From the NCBI RefSeq assembly GCF_001656035.1, contig NZ_CP010029.1:1662288-1726287 (forward strand): DNA of 64,000 bases. The letters run 5' to 3'. The notes beneath the pieces were generated by a model, which ran no database searches, was not told where the DNA came from, and worked only from the letters and a program-made list of their open reading frames with translations. The translations under genes and the position numbers were made by a program. Shown here in pieces: positions 50,440-62,933 of this stretch. Within the stretch, counting starts at the first letter, position 1, and each line of letters opens with the position of its first letter. The DNA comes from Yersinia entomophaga. Lineage in GTDB: Bacteria > Pseudomonadota > Gammaproteobacteria > Enterobacterales > Enterobacteriaceae.

Positions 50440-53076
50440 ATGAACGAACAATATTCCGCAATGCGAAGTAACGTCAGTATGCTCGGCACACTACTCGGAG
50501 ACACAATTAAGGAAGCGCTGGGCGAGCACATCCTTGACCGGGTAGAAACCATTCGTAAGTTATCTAAATCTTCGCGAGCCGGTAATGAAGCGCACCGTCA
50601 GGAGCTGCTTTCGACGCTGCAAAACCTTTCTAACGACGAGTTATTGCCCGTCGCTCGTGCGTTTAGCCAGTTTCTTAATCTGACGAACACCGCTGAGCAA
50701 TACCACAGCATTTCGCCGCATGGTGAAGCGGCAAGTAATCCAGAAGCCTTGGCCCAGCTGTTTAATCGTCTGAAAGATAAGAATCTAAGCAATAAGGATA
50801 TGTGCAAAGCGGTGGATGAACTGTCCATCGAACTAGTTCTTACTGCGCATCCAACCGAAATTACCCGCCGTACTCTGATTCATAAACTGGTTGAAGTGAA
50901 TACTTGCCTGAGCCAGTTGGATCACAATGATTTAGCCGATTACGAACGCAACAAGATCATGCGTCGTTTGCGGCAGTTAGTTGCACAATCTTGGCATACC
51001 GACGAAATTCGCAAACTGCGACCGTCACCTATCGACGAGGCCAAATGGGGTTTTGCCGTTGTTGAAAACAGTCTGTGGGAAGGGGTTCCGGCTTTCCTGC
51101 GTGAATTCAATGAGCAGTTGGAAAATTCTCTCGATTACCGACTGCCGGTAGAAGCGGTGCCGATTCGCTTTACCTCGTGGATGGGCGGCGACCGCGACGG
51201 CAACCCGAACGTTACCGCCGAAGTCACCCGCCACGTTCTGCTACTCAGCCGCTGGAAAGCGACCGATCTGTTCTTGCGCGATATTCAGGTGCTGGTTTCC
51301 GAACTGTCGATGTCGGAATGTACACCGGAACTACGCAAACTGGCCGGTGGCAAAGAGGTGCTGGAACCTTATCGCGAATTGATGAAACGAATTCGTACCC
51401 AGCTAATCAACACCCAAACTTATCTGGAAGGCCGCCTGAAAGGCGATCGCGTATTACCTCCGGAAGATCTGTTGATCAGCAATGAACAACTGTGGGAACC
51501 GTTGTATGCCAGCTATCAATCGCTAAAAGCCTGTGGGATGGAAATTATCGCCAACGGCCAGTTGCTGGATACGCTGCGCCGCGTGCGCTGCTTCGGCGTG
51601 CCGCTGGTGCGTATCGACGTTCGTCAAGAAAGTACCCGTCACACCGATGCTATTGCCGAACTGACTCGCTATTTGGGTCTGGGTGATTATGAAAGCTGGT
51701 CAGAATCAGATAAACAAGCGTTCCTGATTCGCGAACTTAACTCCAAGCGCCCGCTGGTACCATTAAAGTGGGAGCCCAGCGCCGAGACTCAGGAAGTGCT
51801 GGAAACCTGCCGGGTTATCGCCGAAGCGCCGGAAGGCTCCATCGCCGCTTACGTGATTTCCATGGCGAAAGTCCCTTCTGACGTACTGGCCGTGCATTTA
51901 CTGCTCAAAGAAGCCGGTTGTCCATTCACTCTGCCCGTTGCGCCGCTGTTTGAAACTCTCGACGATCTGAATAACGCCGATGACGTGATGAAACAGTTGC
52001 TAAGCATTGACTGGTATCGCGGCCTGATTCAGGGCAAACAGATGGTTATGATCGGTTATTCCGATTCAGCCAAAGACGCGGGTGTCATGGCCGCTTCGTG
52101 GGCGCAGTATCGTGCTCAGGATGCCTTAATTAAAACCTGTGAGAAAGCCGGTGTCGCTTTGACGCTGTTCCACGGTCGCGGCGGTTCTATCGGTCGCGGT
52201 GGCGCACCTGCTCATGCGGCGCTGCTCTCCCAGCCTCCGGGTAGCCTGAAAGGTGGCCTGCGCGTCACCGAGCAAGGCGAAATGATTCGCTTTAAATTCG
52301 GTTTACCTGAAGTCACTATCAGCAGTCTGGCGCTGTACGCCGGGGCGATTCTGGAAGCCAATCTATTGCCACCGCCGGAACCGAAGAAAGAGTGGGTCGA
52401 AGTCATGGATCTACTGTCTGAGGCATCCTGTGATATGTATCGCGGCTATATTCGTGAAAATCCTGACTTTGTGCCTTATTTCCGTGCGGCAACGCCGGAA
52501 CTGGAATTGGGCAAATTGCCGTTGGGTTCTCGCCCGGCGAAACGCCGCCCGAACGGTGGTGTGGAAAGTCTGCGCGCTATTCCGTGGATTTTCGCCTGGA
52601 CGCAAAACCGCCTGATGCTGCCCGCTTGGCTGGGTGCCGGGGCCGGTTTGCAAAAAGCCATTGATGCAGGAAAACAGGATGAGCTGGCAACCATGTGCCG
52701 CGATTGGCCATTCTTCTCCACTCGCATCGGCATGCTGGAAATGGTCTTCGCTAAAGCCGATCTGTGGCTGGCTGAATATTACGATCAGCGTTTGGTCGAC
52801 AAAAAGCTCTGGCCGTTAGGTAAGCAATTGCGCGATCAGCTCGCCGCCGATATTAAAGTGGTGTTAACCATCGCCAATGACGATCATTTGATGGCCGATC
52901 TACCGTGGATTGCCGAATCTATCGCGTTACGCAACGTTTATACCGATCCATTGAACGTGCTTCAGGCGGAATTACTGCACCGTTCCCGTCAGCAGGAACA
53001 TCCGGATGCCCGCGTTGAACAGGCGTTGATGGTGACTATTGCTGGCGTCGCCGCAGGTATGCGTAATACCGGCTAG
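50440..53076 (+). CDS. ppc: Ppc, phosphoenolpyruvate carboxylase
   Basis: Ppc carboxylates PEP to oxaloacetate, refilling the citric acid cycle. The product is 878 residues (E. coli 883). Conserved segments are [14 protein letters not shown] with the catalytic His near 137, [18 protein letters not shown] near 242, [20 protein letters not shown] near 540, the glycine-rich [12 protein letters not shown] near 574, and the C-terminal ending AGMRNTG. The frame is open 31 codons upstream, but [16 protein letters not shown] at 50440 is the conserved N-terminus and follows AGGGG. It is allosterically controlled by acetyl-CoA and aspartate in E. coli. Confidence 0.97.
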   Translation: MNEQYSAMRSNVSMLGTLLGDTIKEALGEHILDRVETIRKLSKSSRAGNEAHRQELLSTLQNLSNDELLPVARAFSQFLNLTNTAEQYHSISPHGEAASNPEALAQLFNRLKDKNLSNKDMCKAVDELSIELVLTAHPTEITRRTLIHKLVEVNTCLSQLDHNDLADYERNKIMRRLRQLVAQSWHTDEIRKLRPSPIDEAKWGFAVVENSLWEGVPAFLREFNEQLENSLDYRLPVEAVPIRFTSWMGGDRDGNPNVTAEVTRHVLLLSRWKATDLFLRDIQVLVSELSMSECTPELRKLAGGKEVLEPYRELMKRIRTQLINTQTYLEGRLKGDRVLPPEDLLISNEQLWEPLYASYQSLKACGMEIIANGQLLDTLRRVRCFGVPLVRIDVRQESTRHTDAIAELTRYLGLGDYESWSESDKQAFLIRELNSKRPLVPLKWEPSAETQEVLETCRVIAEAPEGSIAAYVISMAKVPSDVLAVHLLLKEAGCPFTLPVAPLFETLDDLNNADDVMKQLLSIDWYRGLIQGKQMVMIGYSDSAKDAGVMAASWAQYRAQDALIKTCEKAGVALTLFHGRGGSIGRGGAPAHAALLSQPPGSLKGGLRVTEQGEMIRFKFGLPEVTISSLALYAGAILEANLLPPPEPKKEWVEVMDLLSEASCDMYRGYIRENPDFVPYFRAATPELELGKLPLGSRPAKRRPNGGVESLRAIPWIFAWTQNRLMLPAWLGAGAGLQKAIDAGKQDELATMCRDWPFFSTRIGMLEMVFAKADLWLAEYYDQRLVDKKLWPLGKQLRDQLAADIKVVLTIANDDHLMADLPWIAESIALRNVYTDPLNVLQAELLHRSRQQEHPDARVEQALMVTIAGVAAGMRNTG

Positions 53077-53138
53077 TTTCTGATGGGGGAGCAATCCCCC
53101 AAATGATGAAATCGCAAAATCGTTATTGTAAGGACGAC

Positions 53139-53161
53139 AAAGGGGCTAATTAGCCCCTTTT
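53139..53161 (+). terminator. Terminator between ppc and metF
   Basis: AAAGGGGCTAATTAGCCCCTTT is a self-complementary hairpin with A and T flanks, 62 bp after the ppc stop. It lies between the convergent genes ppc and metF and can serve both. Confidence 0.85.
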
Positions 53162-53192
53162 GCATATTGAAATCTATAATGTCGACAATAAG

Positions 53193-54092
<900 letters not shown>

Positions 54093-54143
54093 TCACCCAT
54101 CGTTATCGATATCGCGGTTTAGTTTCTCCGCATTTACCATTCT

Positions 54144-54175
54144 AAGCGTCCATACGTTTAGACGTCTAGATAGAA
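54144..54175. promoter_or_regulatory. MetJ boxes upstream of metF
   Basis: Consecutive 8-mers AAGCGTCC, ATACGTTT and the perfect AGACGTCT (54160-54167), with a weaker AGATAGAA after it, form a tandem metbox array 67 bp before the metF start. MetJ dimers with S-adenosylmethionine bind such arrays cooperatively. The rest of the 310-bp metF-metL gap shows no gene. Confidence 0.85.
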
Positions 54176-54387
54176 AATGACCGATCTTATCGCTGGAGTC
54201 AACGCTTATATTAGTTTAGCCCGATGATTAATCTTCACTCAGTACACGCAGGAAATTCATGTGTATAAAAACGGGCAAACATGCTCGAAATGAGCCGCGG
54301 TAGACAGGGGAAATAACAGAATATTGATATGAATAACAGGCCGCTAGCCAGATAGAAACTCTGAATAGCGACCTGCCAGAAGTACGA

Positions 54388-56823
54388 TTACAACAGCTGA
54401 GACAAACGGTTCAAATCGGACTGGATAGCGCCGGCGGTTACGTCTCGCCCCGCTCCCGGCCCGCGAATCACTAATGGGTTATCACGATACCAACGACTTT
54501 CAATGGCAAACACATTATCGCATGGCAATAACGAGGCCAGCGGATGTTCAGGACGAACGGCTTCCACGCCAACCCGCGCTTTACCATTGGCATCAAAACG
54601 CGCGACGTAACGTAATACCAGCCCCATTTCGTTGGCCGCCTCCAGACGCTGAATCATTTGCTGATTTAACGCTTCGCCATTTTCGAAGAATTGATCGACA
54701 GAACCTGTCTCAGTACCCGCAGGCACCAGGGACTCGACCCGCACTTGATTAGGTTCGATGTCGTAACCCGCTTCGCGAGCCAGAATCACCAGTTTGCGCA
54801 TGACATCCTGTCCGGAAAGATCGACGCGCGGATCGGGTTCGGTTAATCCTTGCTGCCACGCCTGATCCACCAGCTCGGTGAAAGGTACTGTGCCGTCAAA
54901 CTGTAGGAACAACCAGGATAAAGTACCGGAGAAAATGCCGCTAATTGCCAGAATGCTGTCACCGCTGTCGCGCAGATCCCGCACCGTATGGTTGACCGGC
55001 AAACCGGCACCCACGGTGGCGTTGTACAACCAATGGCGACCCGTTTTGGCGAAAGCATCGCGAATCTGTCGATAAGTATTGCTGCTGGATGCGCCCGCCA
55101 GCTTATTGGCGCTAATCACGTGGAAACCATAGCTGGCAAAGTCCAGATATTGCTCCGCCAGCGACTGACTGGCCGTGACATCCAATACCACCAAATCATC
55201 GAATGGATGCGCACGCATCCACAGGAAAAGTGATTCTTCATCCTGCTCTTTGGCTTCATCATCGTAGAAAGCCAAGGTGCGGCTGGCGTCCAGCCCGTCG
55301 TAACTCAGCAAGCTGCGGCGGCTATCAACCACACCTGCCAGTACAAATTCGAATCCGCTGCGAGCCGAAATGTTTTTTTGTTCGCGGGCAAAGAGCTCCA
55401 GCCAGCGAGCACCAATATTACCTTTGCCGAACAGCATCAGCCCGATACGTTTTTCCGCCCGGAACAGAGTCTGGTGTAGGCCTTGAATCAAATGTTGGGT
55501 CGGCCCCAGACGCAGTACCGCAACGATGCTGATACCGTCTTCGGCCTGCCAGATAAACTCAACCGGCTGATCTTTAAGCTGTTGATAGAAACGATGGCTG
55601 TGCAACGGATTCTTGCAAACGCCTGCGCCTACTAATGCCACCAGTGCCAAGCCTTCCCGTAGCGATAATTTCCCCGGCAGCGTGGCATCTTCCAACACCC
55701 GCAGGGCGCTATTGACGACTTCAGAGGTATAGCAAAGCTGCAATAGGTTACGATCGGGATGAATCCCCGTCGCTAACGGTTTGATTTGTGAGCGTTTCAG
55801 CAGCAGGTCTATCTCTTTTTGCGCCAGCGAGAAATCGTGGTGACGGGCTATCTGCAATTCAATCAGGCAGACATCATCATGACTGGTCACTATTTTTGCA
55901 CCGGTGCCTGATGCCAGCACGCGTTCGATGCGAGTAGAGCCTTGCTCCGGCTGGTAGCTACAGCGCAGCTGCAAATCGATATCACTGCCAGAAACCGGCT
56001 GCAAAGTACGCGTATGCAATACCGGCGCAGCCAGACGCGCCAGCTCGCTAGCTTCATCCAAACGCAGCAACGGCAACAAACAGGCATCTTTAACTTTGCG
56101 CGGATCGGCGCTATATACGCCAGCGACGTCACTCCAGATGGTTACCCGCTCGGCGGCGGCCAATGCCCCAACCTGAGTTGCCGAATAGTCACTGCCATTA
56201 CGACCAAGCAGTACGGTTTCACCTGCATCGTTACGCGAGATAAAACCGGTGACCACTAAACGTTGATGAGGATGTTGCGCCAATAGCTGTTGCAGCAGCG
56301 GATAAGATCGCCCTTCGTCGATCTGTGGCTGTGCTGCCCGCTCTGCCCGCAGGAAGCTGCGCGCATCCAGCCAGGTGGCATCCATATCCTGCTTTTGCAG
56401 TACCGCCGCCATCAGGCGCGCTGACCAGATTTCTCCATGGCCAACCACTTCGGCATAAATAGCATCGTCAACGCGGTTATCCAATAATCCAGCCAGACGC
56501 TCCAGATCCTGAATAAAGGCTGCAATCAACGGCTCGGCGGCCTCCGGTGGCAATAATCCATTAATCAAATCCTGCTGATAGCGGCGCAGCGCTTGCTGCA
56601 CCTGATGCGCAGACAAACGATCGCTTTGGCTTAGTTTTAGCCAGTTTATCAATTGGTTGGTCGTACTGCCTGCGGCAGATACCACCATTAAATCACCCGG
56701 TTTACTGTAGTTGGCCATAATTTCGGCCACTCGCAGGTAACACTTCACGTCAGCAAGGCTGCTACCACCAAATTTATGCAGTTGACGCCCAGTGACCGCC
56801 CCTGCTATCGCTATTGCATTCAT
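54388..56823 (-). CDS. metL: MetL, bifunctional aspartokinase II / homoserine dehydrogenase II
   Basis: The 811-residue protein (E. coli 810) phosphorylates aspartate and reduces aspartate semialdehyde, supplying the methionine branch. The kinase half starts KFGGSSLADVKCYLRVAEIM with GRNGSDYSATQVGAL near 215; the dehydrogenase half starts near 455 with LMLFGKGNIGARWLELF and contains VISANKLAGASS and PDPRVDLSGQDV. The length and pairing with metB identify MetL and not ThrA. It starts 2 bp after the metB stop, so the two are co-transcribed and translationally linked. Confidence 0.97.
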   Translation of the reverse strand: MNAIAIAGAVTGRQLHKFGGSSLADVKCYLRVAEIMANYSKPGDLMVVSAAGSTTNQLINWLKLSQSDRLSAHQVQQALRRYQQDLINGLLPPEAAEPLIAAFIQDLERLAGLLDNRVDDAIYAEVVGHGEIWSARLMAAVLQKQDMDATWLDARSFLRAERAAQPQIDEGRSYPLLQQLLAQHPHQRLVVTGFISRNDAGETVLLGRNGSDYSATQVGALAAAERVTIWSDVAGVYSADPRKVKDACLLPLLRLDEASELARLAAPVLHTRTLQPVSGSDIDLQLRCSYQPEQGSTRIERVLASGTGAKIVTSHDDVCLIELQIARHHDFSLAQKEIDLLLKRSQIKPLATGIHPDRNLLQLCYTSEVVNSALRVLEDATLPGKLSLREGLALVALVGAGVCKNPLHSHRFYQQLKDQPVEFIWQAEDGISIVAVLRLGPTQHLIQGLHQTLFRAEKRIGLMLFGKGNIGARWLELFAREQKNISARSGFEFVLAGVVDSRRSLLSYDGLDASRTLAFYDDEAKEQDEESLFLWMRAHPFDDLVVLDVTASQSLAEQYLDFASYGFHVISANKLAGASSSNTYRQIRDAFAKTGRHWLYNATVGAGLPVNHTVRDLRDSGDSILAISGIFSGTLSWLFLQFDGTVPFTELVDQAWQQGLTEPDPRVDLSGQDVMRKLVILAREAGYDIEPNQVRVESLVPAGTETGSVDQFFENGEALNQQMIQRLEAANEMGLVLRYVARFDANGKARVGVEAVRPEHPLASLLPCDNVFAIESRWYRDNPLVIRGPGAGRDVTAGAIQSDLNRLSQLL

Positions 56824-56825
56824 GC

Positions 56826-57986
56826 TTACCTCGTTACCGCCAACCGGAAGGCATTTTCCAGATCGGCAATCAAATCTTCGCTGTCTTCAATACCCACGGA
56901 AATGCGTAACAAGCTGTCGGTGATACCCGCAGCAGTCCTTGCTTCCGCCGCCATACCCGCGTGAGTCATGGTAGCGGCATGGGAAATCAGGCTTTCCACG
57001 CCGCCTAATGACTCTGCCAATGTGAATAATTCCAAAGCAGAAAGGAAGCGGCGCAGCACCTGTTCATCTCCATCCAGTTCAAAACTGAGCATCGCACCGA
57101 AGCCAGACTGTTGGCGACAGGCAATTTCGTGGCCGGGATGTTGTGGCAGAGAAGGATGATACAGCTTTTTTACTAAAGGCTGCTGTTGTAAATAACCAAC
57201 AATGTCATCCGCGTTGCGCTGCTGTTGAGCCATTCGCGGTGAAAGCGTTCGCAGGCCACGTAATAACAAATAGCTGTCGAAAGCCGCGCCGGTCACGCCA
57301 ATATTATTCGCCCACCACGCCAGCTCTACCGCCAGCGCTGGGTCTTTGGCAATCACCGCGCCGGCAACCACGTCCGAGTGACCGTTGAGATATTTGGTGC
57401 AGGAATGGATCACCAAATCGGCACCCAGCGCCAGCGGTTGCTGCAATACCGGGCTGAGGAAGGTATTATCCACCACGGTCAGCGCGCCCACGGCCTGCGC
57501 CGCCTGGCAGATGGCTGCAATATCTACCACCCGCAATAATGGGTTGCTTGGGGTCTCAATCAGTACCAGCTTGGGTTTTTCCGCCAGCGCACGTTTTAAC
57601 GCCGCTTCATCCCCTTGATCGACAAACAGCACCCGATAGGCACCGCGCTTACTCAGACTATCAAACAGACGATAGCTACCGCCGTAGCAGTCATGGGGCG
57701 CAACCAGTAAATCACCCGGCTGCAATAGCGTAGTGCAAACCAAATGAATCGCAGACATACCGGAGCTGGTCATTACCGCTCCCGCACCGCCTTCCAGCTC
57801 AGCCAGAGCACGTTGTACCACGTCGCGCGTCGGGTTGCCGCGTCGGGAATAATCGTGCGTTCTGGGCTGATTAAAATCGATAAAGTTATAGGTACTGGAG
57901 AGGTGAATCGGCGGAACAACACAGCCATATTGCTCGTCATCATTCAACCCGCTACGGACTGCTATTGTTGCCTGTTTACGTGTCAT
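56826..57986 (-). CDS. metB: MetB, cystathionine gamma-synthase
   Basis: MetB joins O-succinylhomoserine with cysteine. The 386-residue PLP enzyme equals E. coli in length: AIRSGLNDDEQYGCVVPPIH-like N-terminus, YSRRGNPTRDVVQRALAELE near 45, SGMSAIHLV, and the PLP lysine in VIHSCTKYLNGHSDVVAGA near 198. It is the first gene of metBL, divergent from metJ, with MetJ boxes in between. Confidence 0.97.
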   Translation of the reverse strand: MTRKQATIAVRSGLNDDEQYGCVVPPIHLSSTYNFIDFNQPRTHDYSRRGNPTRDVVQRALAELEGGAGAVMTSSGMSAIHLVCTTLLQPGDLLVAPHDCYGGSYRLFDSLSKRGAYRVLFVDQGDEAALKRALAEKPKLVLIETPSNPLLRVVDIAAICQAAQAVGALTVVDNTFLSPVLQQPLALGADLVIHSCTKYLNGHSDVVAGAVIAKDPALAVELAWWANNIGVTGAAFDSYLLLRGLRTLSPRMAQQQRNADDIVGYLQQQPLVKKLYHPSLPQHPGHEIACRQQSGFGAMLSFELDGDEQVLRRFLSALELFTLAESLGGVESLISHAATMTHAGMAAEARTAAGITDSLLRISVGIEDSEDLIADLENAFRLAVTR

Positions 57987-58045
57987 ATTGGTTTCTGCCT
58001 GCCGGGACGCTAAAAATGTTACGTCAGATTAGACGCACAAAGAAT

Positions 58046-58077
58046 GGACGTCAATACATCTGGACATCTAAACTTCT
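58046..58077. promoter_or_regulatory. MetJ boxes between metB and metJ
   Basis: Four tandem 8-mers, GGACGTCA, ATACATCT, GGACATCT and AAACTTCT, each match AGACGTCT at about 6 of 8 positions. They lie 60-90 bp before metB in the 359-bp divergent region shared with metJ, so MetJ probably represses metBL and itself from here. The remaining part of the gap shows no gene. Confidence 0.85.
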
Positions 58078-58345
58078 TTGCGTATAGATTGAGCAATGGA
58101 ATAATACCCGCTAAAATTATAGCGGCTTTAAGTATCATTATGATGTCACGCTGATTTCAGCTATGCCCCGTGCAACAATCAGGGTATTAAGCAACAGGTT
58201 GAGTCTATTAATCACGGGCAAATTGCGTCCTTTCAGTGACTCTGGTCGAGTAAAACCGACATTTATTTAGTGAGAACACGGAAGATCGGGCATAATTGGC
58301 CGGTTTTCAGAATTTTGTATTTTTCCGACAAATTTAAGGTGTCCC

Positions 58346-58663
58346 ATGGCTGAGTGGAACGGCGAGTATGTCAGCCCTTACGCTGAACACGGCAAGAAGA
58401 GCGAACAAGTCAAAAAAATTACGGTATCCATTCCTCTGAAGGTATTAAAAATCCTCACCGATGAGCGGACCCGACGCCAGGTGAATAACCTGCGCCATGC
58501 GACCAACAGTGAATTACTGTGCGAAGCATTTCTGCATGCCTTTACCGGGCAGCCGTTGCCGAATGATGAAGATCTGCGTAAAGAACGCAGTGATGAAATT
58601 CCTGAAGCAGCGAAGATTATTATGCGTGAGCTGGGTGTTGATCCCGACACTTGGGAATATTGA
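58346..58663 (+). CDS. metJ: MetJ, methionine regulon repressor
   Basis: MetJ (105 aa, as in E. coli) is a ribbon-helix-helix repressor that binds metboxes with S-adenosylmethionine as corepressor. The DNA-binding strand is [20 protein letters not shown] near residues 20-40, followed by [20 protein letters not shown] and the C-terminal ending DPDTWEY. The ATG at 58346 follows AAGGTG. It is divergent from metBL, with the shared operator between. Confidence 0.97.
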   Translation: MAEWNGEYVSPYAEHGKKSEQVKKITVSIPLKVLKILTDERTRRQVNNLRHATNSELLCEAFLHAFTGQPLPNDEDLRKERSDEIPEAAKIIMRELGVDPDTWEY

Positions 58664-58733
58664 TTTCGCAGTAATACCCAAAACAGCGGGTAACATGCTA
58701 TCGAGACAATCTATCGACCTATCGACTCGACGA

Positions 58734-58764
58734 AGTCGCCTTCTGTCCACAGTAGGCGGCTTTA
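58734..58764 (+). terminator. Probable metJ terminator
   Basis: AGTCGCCT (58734-58741) pairs with AGGCGGCT (58754-58761) with one G-U, and is followed by TTTATCC, about 70 bp after the metJ stop. The T tract is short. Confidence 0.6.
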
Positions 58765-58870
58765 TCCTACGTCAGGACATGATTTATATGGAATGACTGA
58801 TTGGCAGACCTGAATCCTGCGATATACACAGTATTTAGGCAGATTGATGATGATTGAGAAGCAGAAATGA

Positions 58871-58895
58871 AAAAAGGCGCTAAAAGCGCCTTTTT
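58871..58895. terminator. Terminator after rpmE
   Basis: AAAAAGGCGCT, AAA, AGCGCCTTTTT is a perfect hairpin with A and T tracts on both strands, 17 bp after the rpmE stop. It can end rpmE on the minus strand and any metJ readthrough on the plus strand. Confidence 0.9.
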
Positions 58896-58912
58896 CGTCT
58901 GACGGGCAGAGA

Positions 58913-59128
58913 TTACTTCTTGGCACCCGGCACGCTGAAACGCTTGTTGAAGCGGTCAACACGGCCACCGGTAGCAACGTCACGCTGCTTGCCAGTGTAG
59001 AACGGATGGCATTCACCACACACGTCCAGATTCAGGTCATGACCAACAGTAGAGTTGATCTTGATTACGTTACCGCAAGAACAAGATGCAGTAACCAATT
59101 CGTATTTAGGGTGGATACCTTTTTGCAT
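58913..59128 (-). CDS. rpmE: RpmE, ribosomal protein L31 (zinc-binding form)
   Basis: L31 (71 aa; E. coli 70) helps bridge the ribosomal subunits. The four zinc-ligand cysteines are present in SCSCGN near 16-18 and VCGECH near 37-40, so this is the Zn-containing paralogue, not the zinc-free YkgM-type replacement made during zinc starvation. The C-terminus reads [15 protein letters not shown]. It is divergent from priA across 199 bp. Confidence 0.97.
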   Translation of the reverse strand: MQKGIHPKYELVTASCSCGNVIKINSTVGHDLNLDVCGECHPFYTGKQRDVATGGRVDRFNKRFSVPGAKK

Positions 59129-59294
59129 GGGAAACCTCTAATTTAGGCCGTGTCGCTATCCAGCCCTGTTCCGCCAGACACCACACGTAGTTAATAATAG
59201 GATTTGATATCGGATTATATCAAAGGCGGCGAATCATACAGAATTTGAGCAGCCCTCGCAATCGAATCCGCACATTGTGAATCACACAGTGTAA

Positions 59295-61526
<2,232 letters not shown>

Positions 61527-61838
61527 TCTTTAGCTTGTTAATTAATAGATACAGGTAGGGTTACAAGGCAAACGTTTACGGTGTGATCTGCGAGGCATAT
61601 CGAAAAAAACTACTTATGTCACATTTTTCATGCAAATTAGGTAACAAATTGACCTCACTATCTGTATAGAATGACGTAAGGCATTAATTTTACCGAGACC
61701 ACTCGGCTTGGAACGAACATCACCTCGCCGATCGGGAATCCCATTCGCGTGCGATAAAACATTAATATTCCGTGCTATTGGTAACAAACTATCTCAAAGC
61801 GTTGGTGCTGGCTCGGAGCCAGAGCAAGGAGAAAGGCG
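61527..61838. other. Intergenic region between priA and cytR
   Basis: This 312-bp region must hold the cytR promoter. It contains a PurR-like box at 61566-61581, a TGTGA at 61582-61586 without a second half, and GTCACATTTTTCATGCAA near 61618-61635, which resembles half-sites for CRP. TATAGAAT at about 61665 is a possible -10. No gene is apparent. Confidence 0.5.
61566..61581. promoter_or_regulatory. PurR/LacI-family-type operator upstream of cytR
   Basis: AGGCAAACGTTTACGG agrees at 13 of 16 positions with the PurR box ACGCAAACGTTTTCGT and has the palindromic CAAACGTTT centre. It lies 270 bp before cytR and 40 bp after priA. PurR or another LacI-family protein could bind; CytR itself prefers a different arrangement of half-sites. 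Confidence 0.4.
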
Positions 61839-62867
61839 TTGGAACATAAGAAAGAATTCAGTATGGCGACCATGAAAGACGTTGCTGAAATGGCCGGTGT
61901 TTCAACCGCGACGGTTTCTCGGGCATTAATGAATCCGGAAAAAGTCTCGACCATGACGCGACAAAAAGTAGAGCAAGCCGTCCTCGCCGTGGGTTATTCC
62001 CCCCATGCCTTATCCCGAAATATCAAACGCAACGAGTCGCGTACTATTCTGGTCATTGTGCCGGACATCAGCGATCCCTTTTTTGCCGACATTGTTCAGG
62101 GTATTGAGCAAACCGCCGCCCAACAAGGCTATTTGGTGTTAATTGGCGACTGCGCGCAGCAAACCCAGCAGGAACGCACTTTCGTCAATTTGATTATTAC
62201 CAAACAGATTGATGGGATGCTGTTACTCGGTTCCAACCTGCCGTTTGATGCCAGTAAAGAAGAACAACGCAACCTTCCACCGATGGTGATGGCTAACGAA
62301 TTCGCGCCAGAGCTGGAGCTGCCGACGGTTCATATCGATAACTTAACCGCCGCTTTTGAAGCCGTACATTATCTGCATCAGTTGGGTCATACGCGCATTG
62401 CCACCATCGCCGGGCCAGAGACAATGCCGCTGAGCCATTATCGCTTACAGGGTTACGTACAAGCGCTGCGCCGTAATGGGATTGCCATTGAGCAAACTTA
62501 TATTTTGCGGGGCAATTTCAGCTATGAAGCCGGTGCAGAAGCCTTTGCCGAACTGATGTCACTGCCGAAACCGCCAACGGCGATTTTCTGCCACAACGAC
62601 GTCATGGCGATCGGCGCTATCTGGCAAGCGAAGAAGATGGGGATTCGTATTCCCGAAGATGTATCACTGGTTGGTTTTGACGATCTCAAACTGTCGCAAT
62701 ACTGCGATCCGCCATTGACCACGGTAGCGCAACCTCGCTACCAAATTGGTCAGCAAGCCATGTTACTATTACTGGAACAGCTACAAGGGAATAACGTTCA
62801 AAGCGGTTCTCGACTGTTAGATAGCGAATTAATCATTCGAAACAGTACCTGTAAGCCTAAAAGCTAG
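61839..62867 (+). CDS. cytR: CytR, LacI-family repressor of nucleoside uptake and catabolism
   Basis: CytR (342 aa; E. coli 341) represses nucleoside transport and catabolic genes together with CRP and is relieved by cytidine. The LacI helix-turn-helix is TMKDVAEMAGVSTATVSRAL near residues 11-30, followed by a hinge and the sugar-binding-like core (ILVIVPDISDPFFADIVQGI). The chosen start is TTG 61839, 7 bp after AAGGAG, and it reproduces the E. coli distance to the helix-turn-helix; the first ATG (61863) would remove eight residues and lacks a comparable site. Confidence 0.94.
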   Translation: MEHKKEFSMATMKDVAEMAGVSTATVSRALMNPEKVSTMTRQKVEQAVLAVGYSPHALSRNIKRNESRTILVIVPDISDPFFADIVQGIEQTAAQQGYLVLIGDCAQQTQQERTFVNLIITKQIDGMLLLGSNLPFDASKEEQRNLPPMVMANEFAPELELPTVHIDNLTAAFEAVHYLHQLGHTRIATIAGPETMPLSHYRLQGYVQALRRNGIAIEQTYILRGNFSYEAGAEAFAELMSLPKPPTAIFCHNDVMAIGAIWQAKKMGIRIPEDVSLVGFDDLKLSQYCDPPLTTVAQPRYQIGQQAMLLLLEQLQGNNVQSGSRLLDSELIIRNSTCKPKS

Positions 62868-62891
62868 GCAAATATTATAGGGTTAAGTAAC

Positions 62892-62933
62892 ATGACTGAC
62901 TTACTCCAACATCAAAACGCAGCGAAACGATAG
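62892..62933 (+). CDS. Possible 13-codon leader ORF coupled to ftsN
   Basis: ATG 62892 opens a short frame (MTDLLQHQNAAKR) whose TAG stop at 62931-62933 overlaps the GTG start of ftsN by one base. AGGG at 62879-62882 is placed 9 bp before its ATG, whereas ftsN itself has no good ribosome site. It could couple translation into ftsN. It may also be chance, since the frame is very short. Confidence 0.35.
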   Translation: MTDLLQHQNAAKR

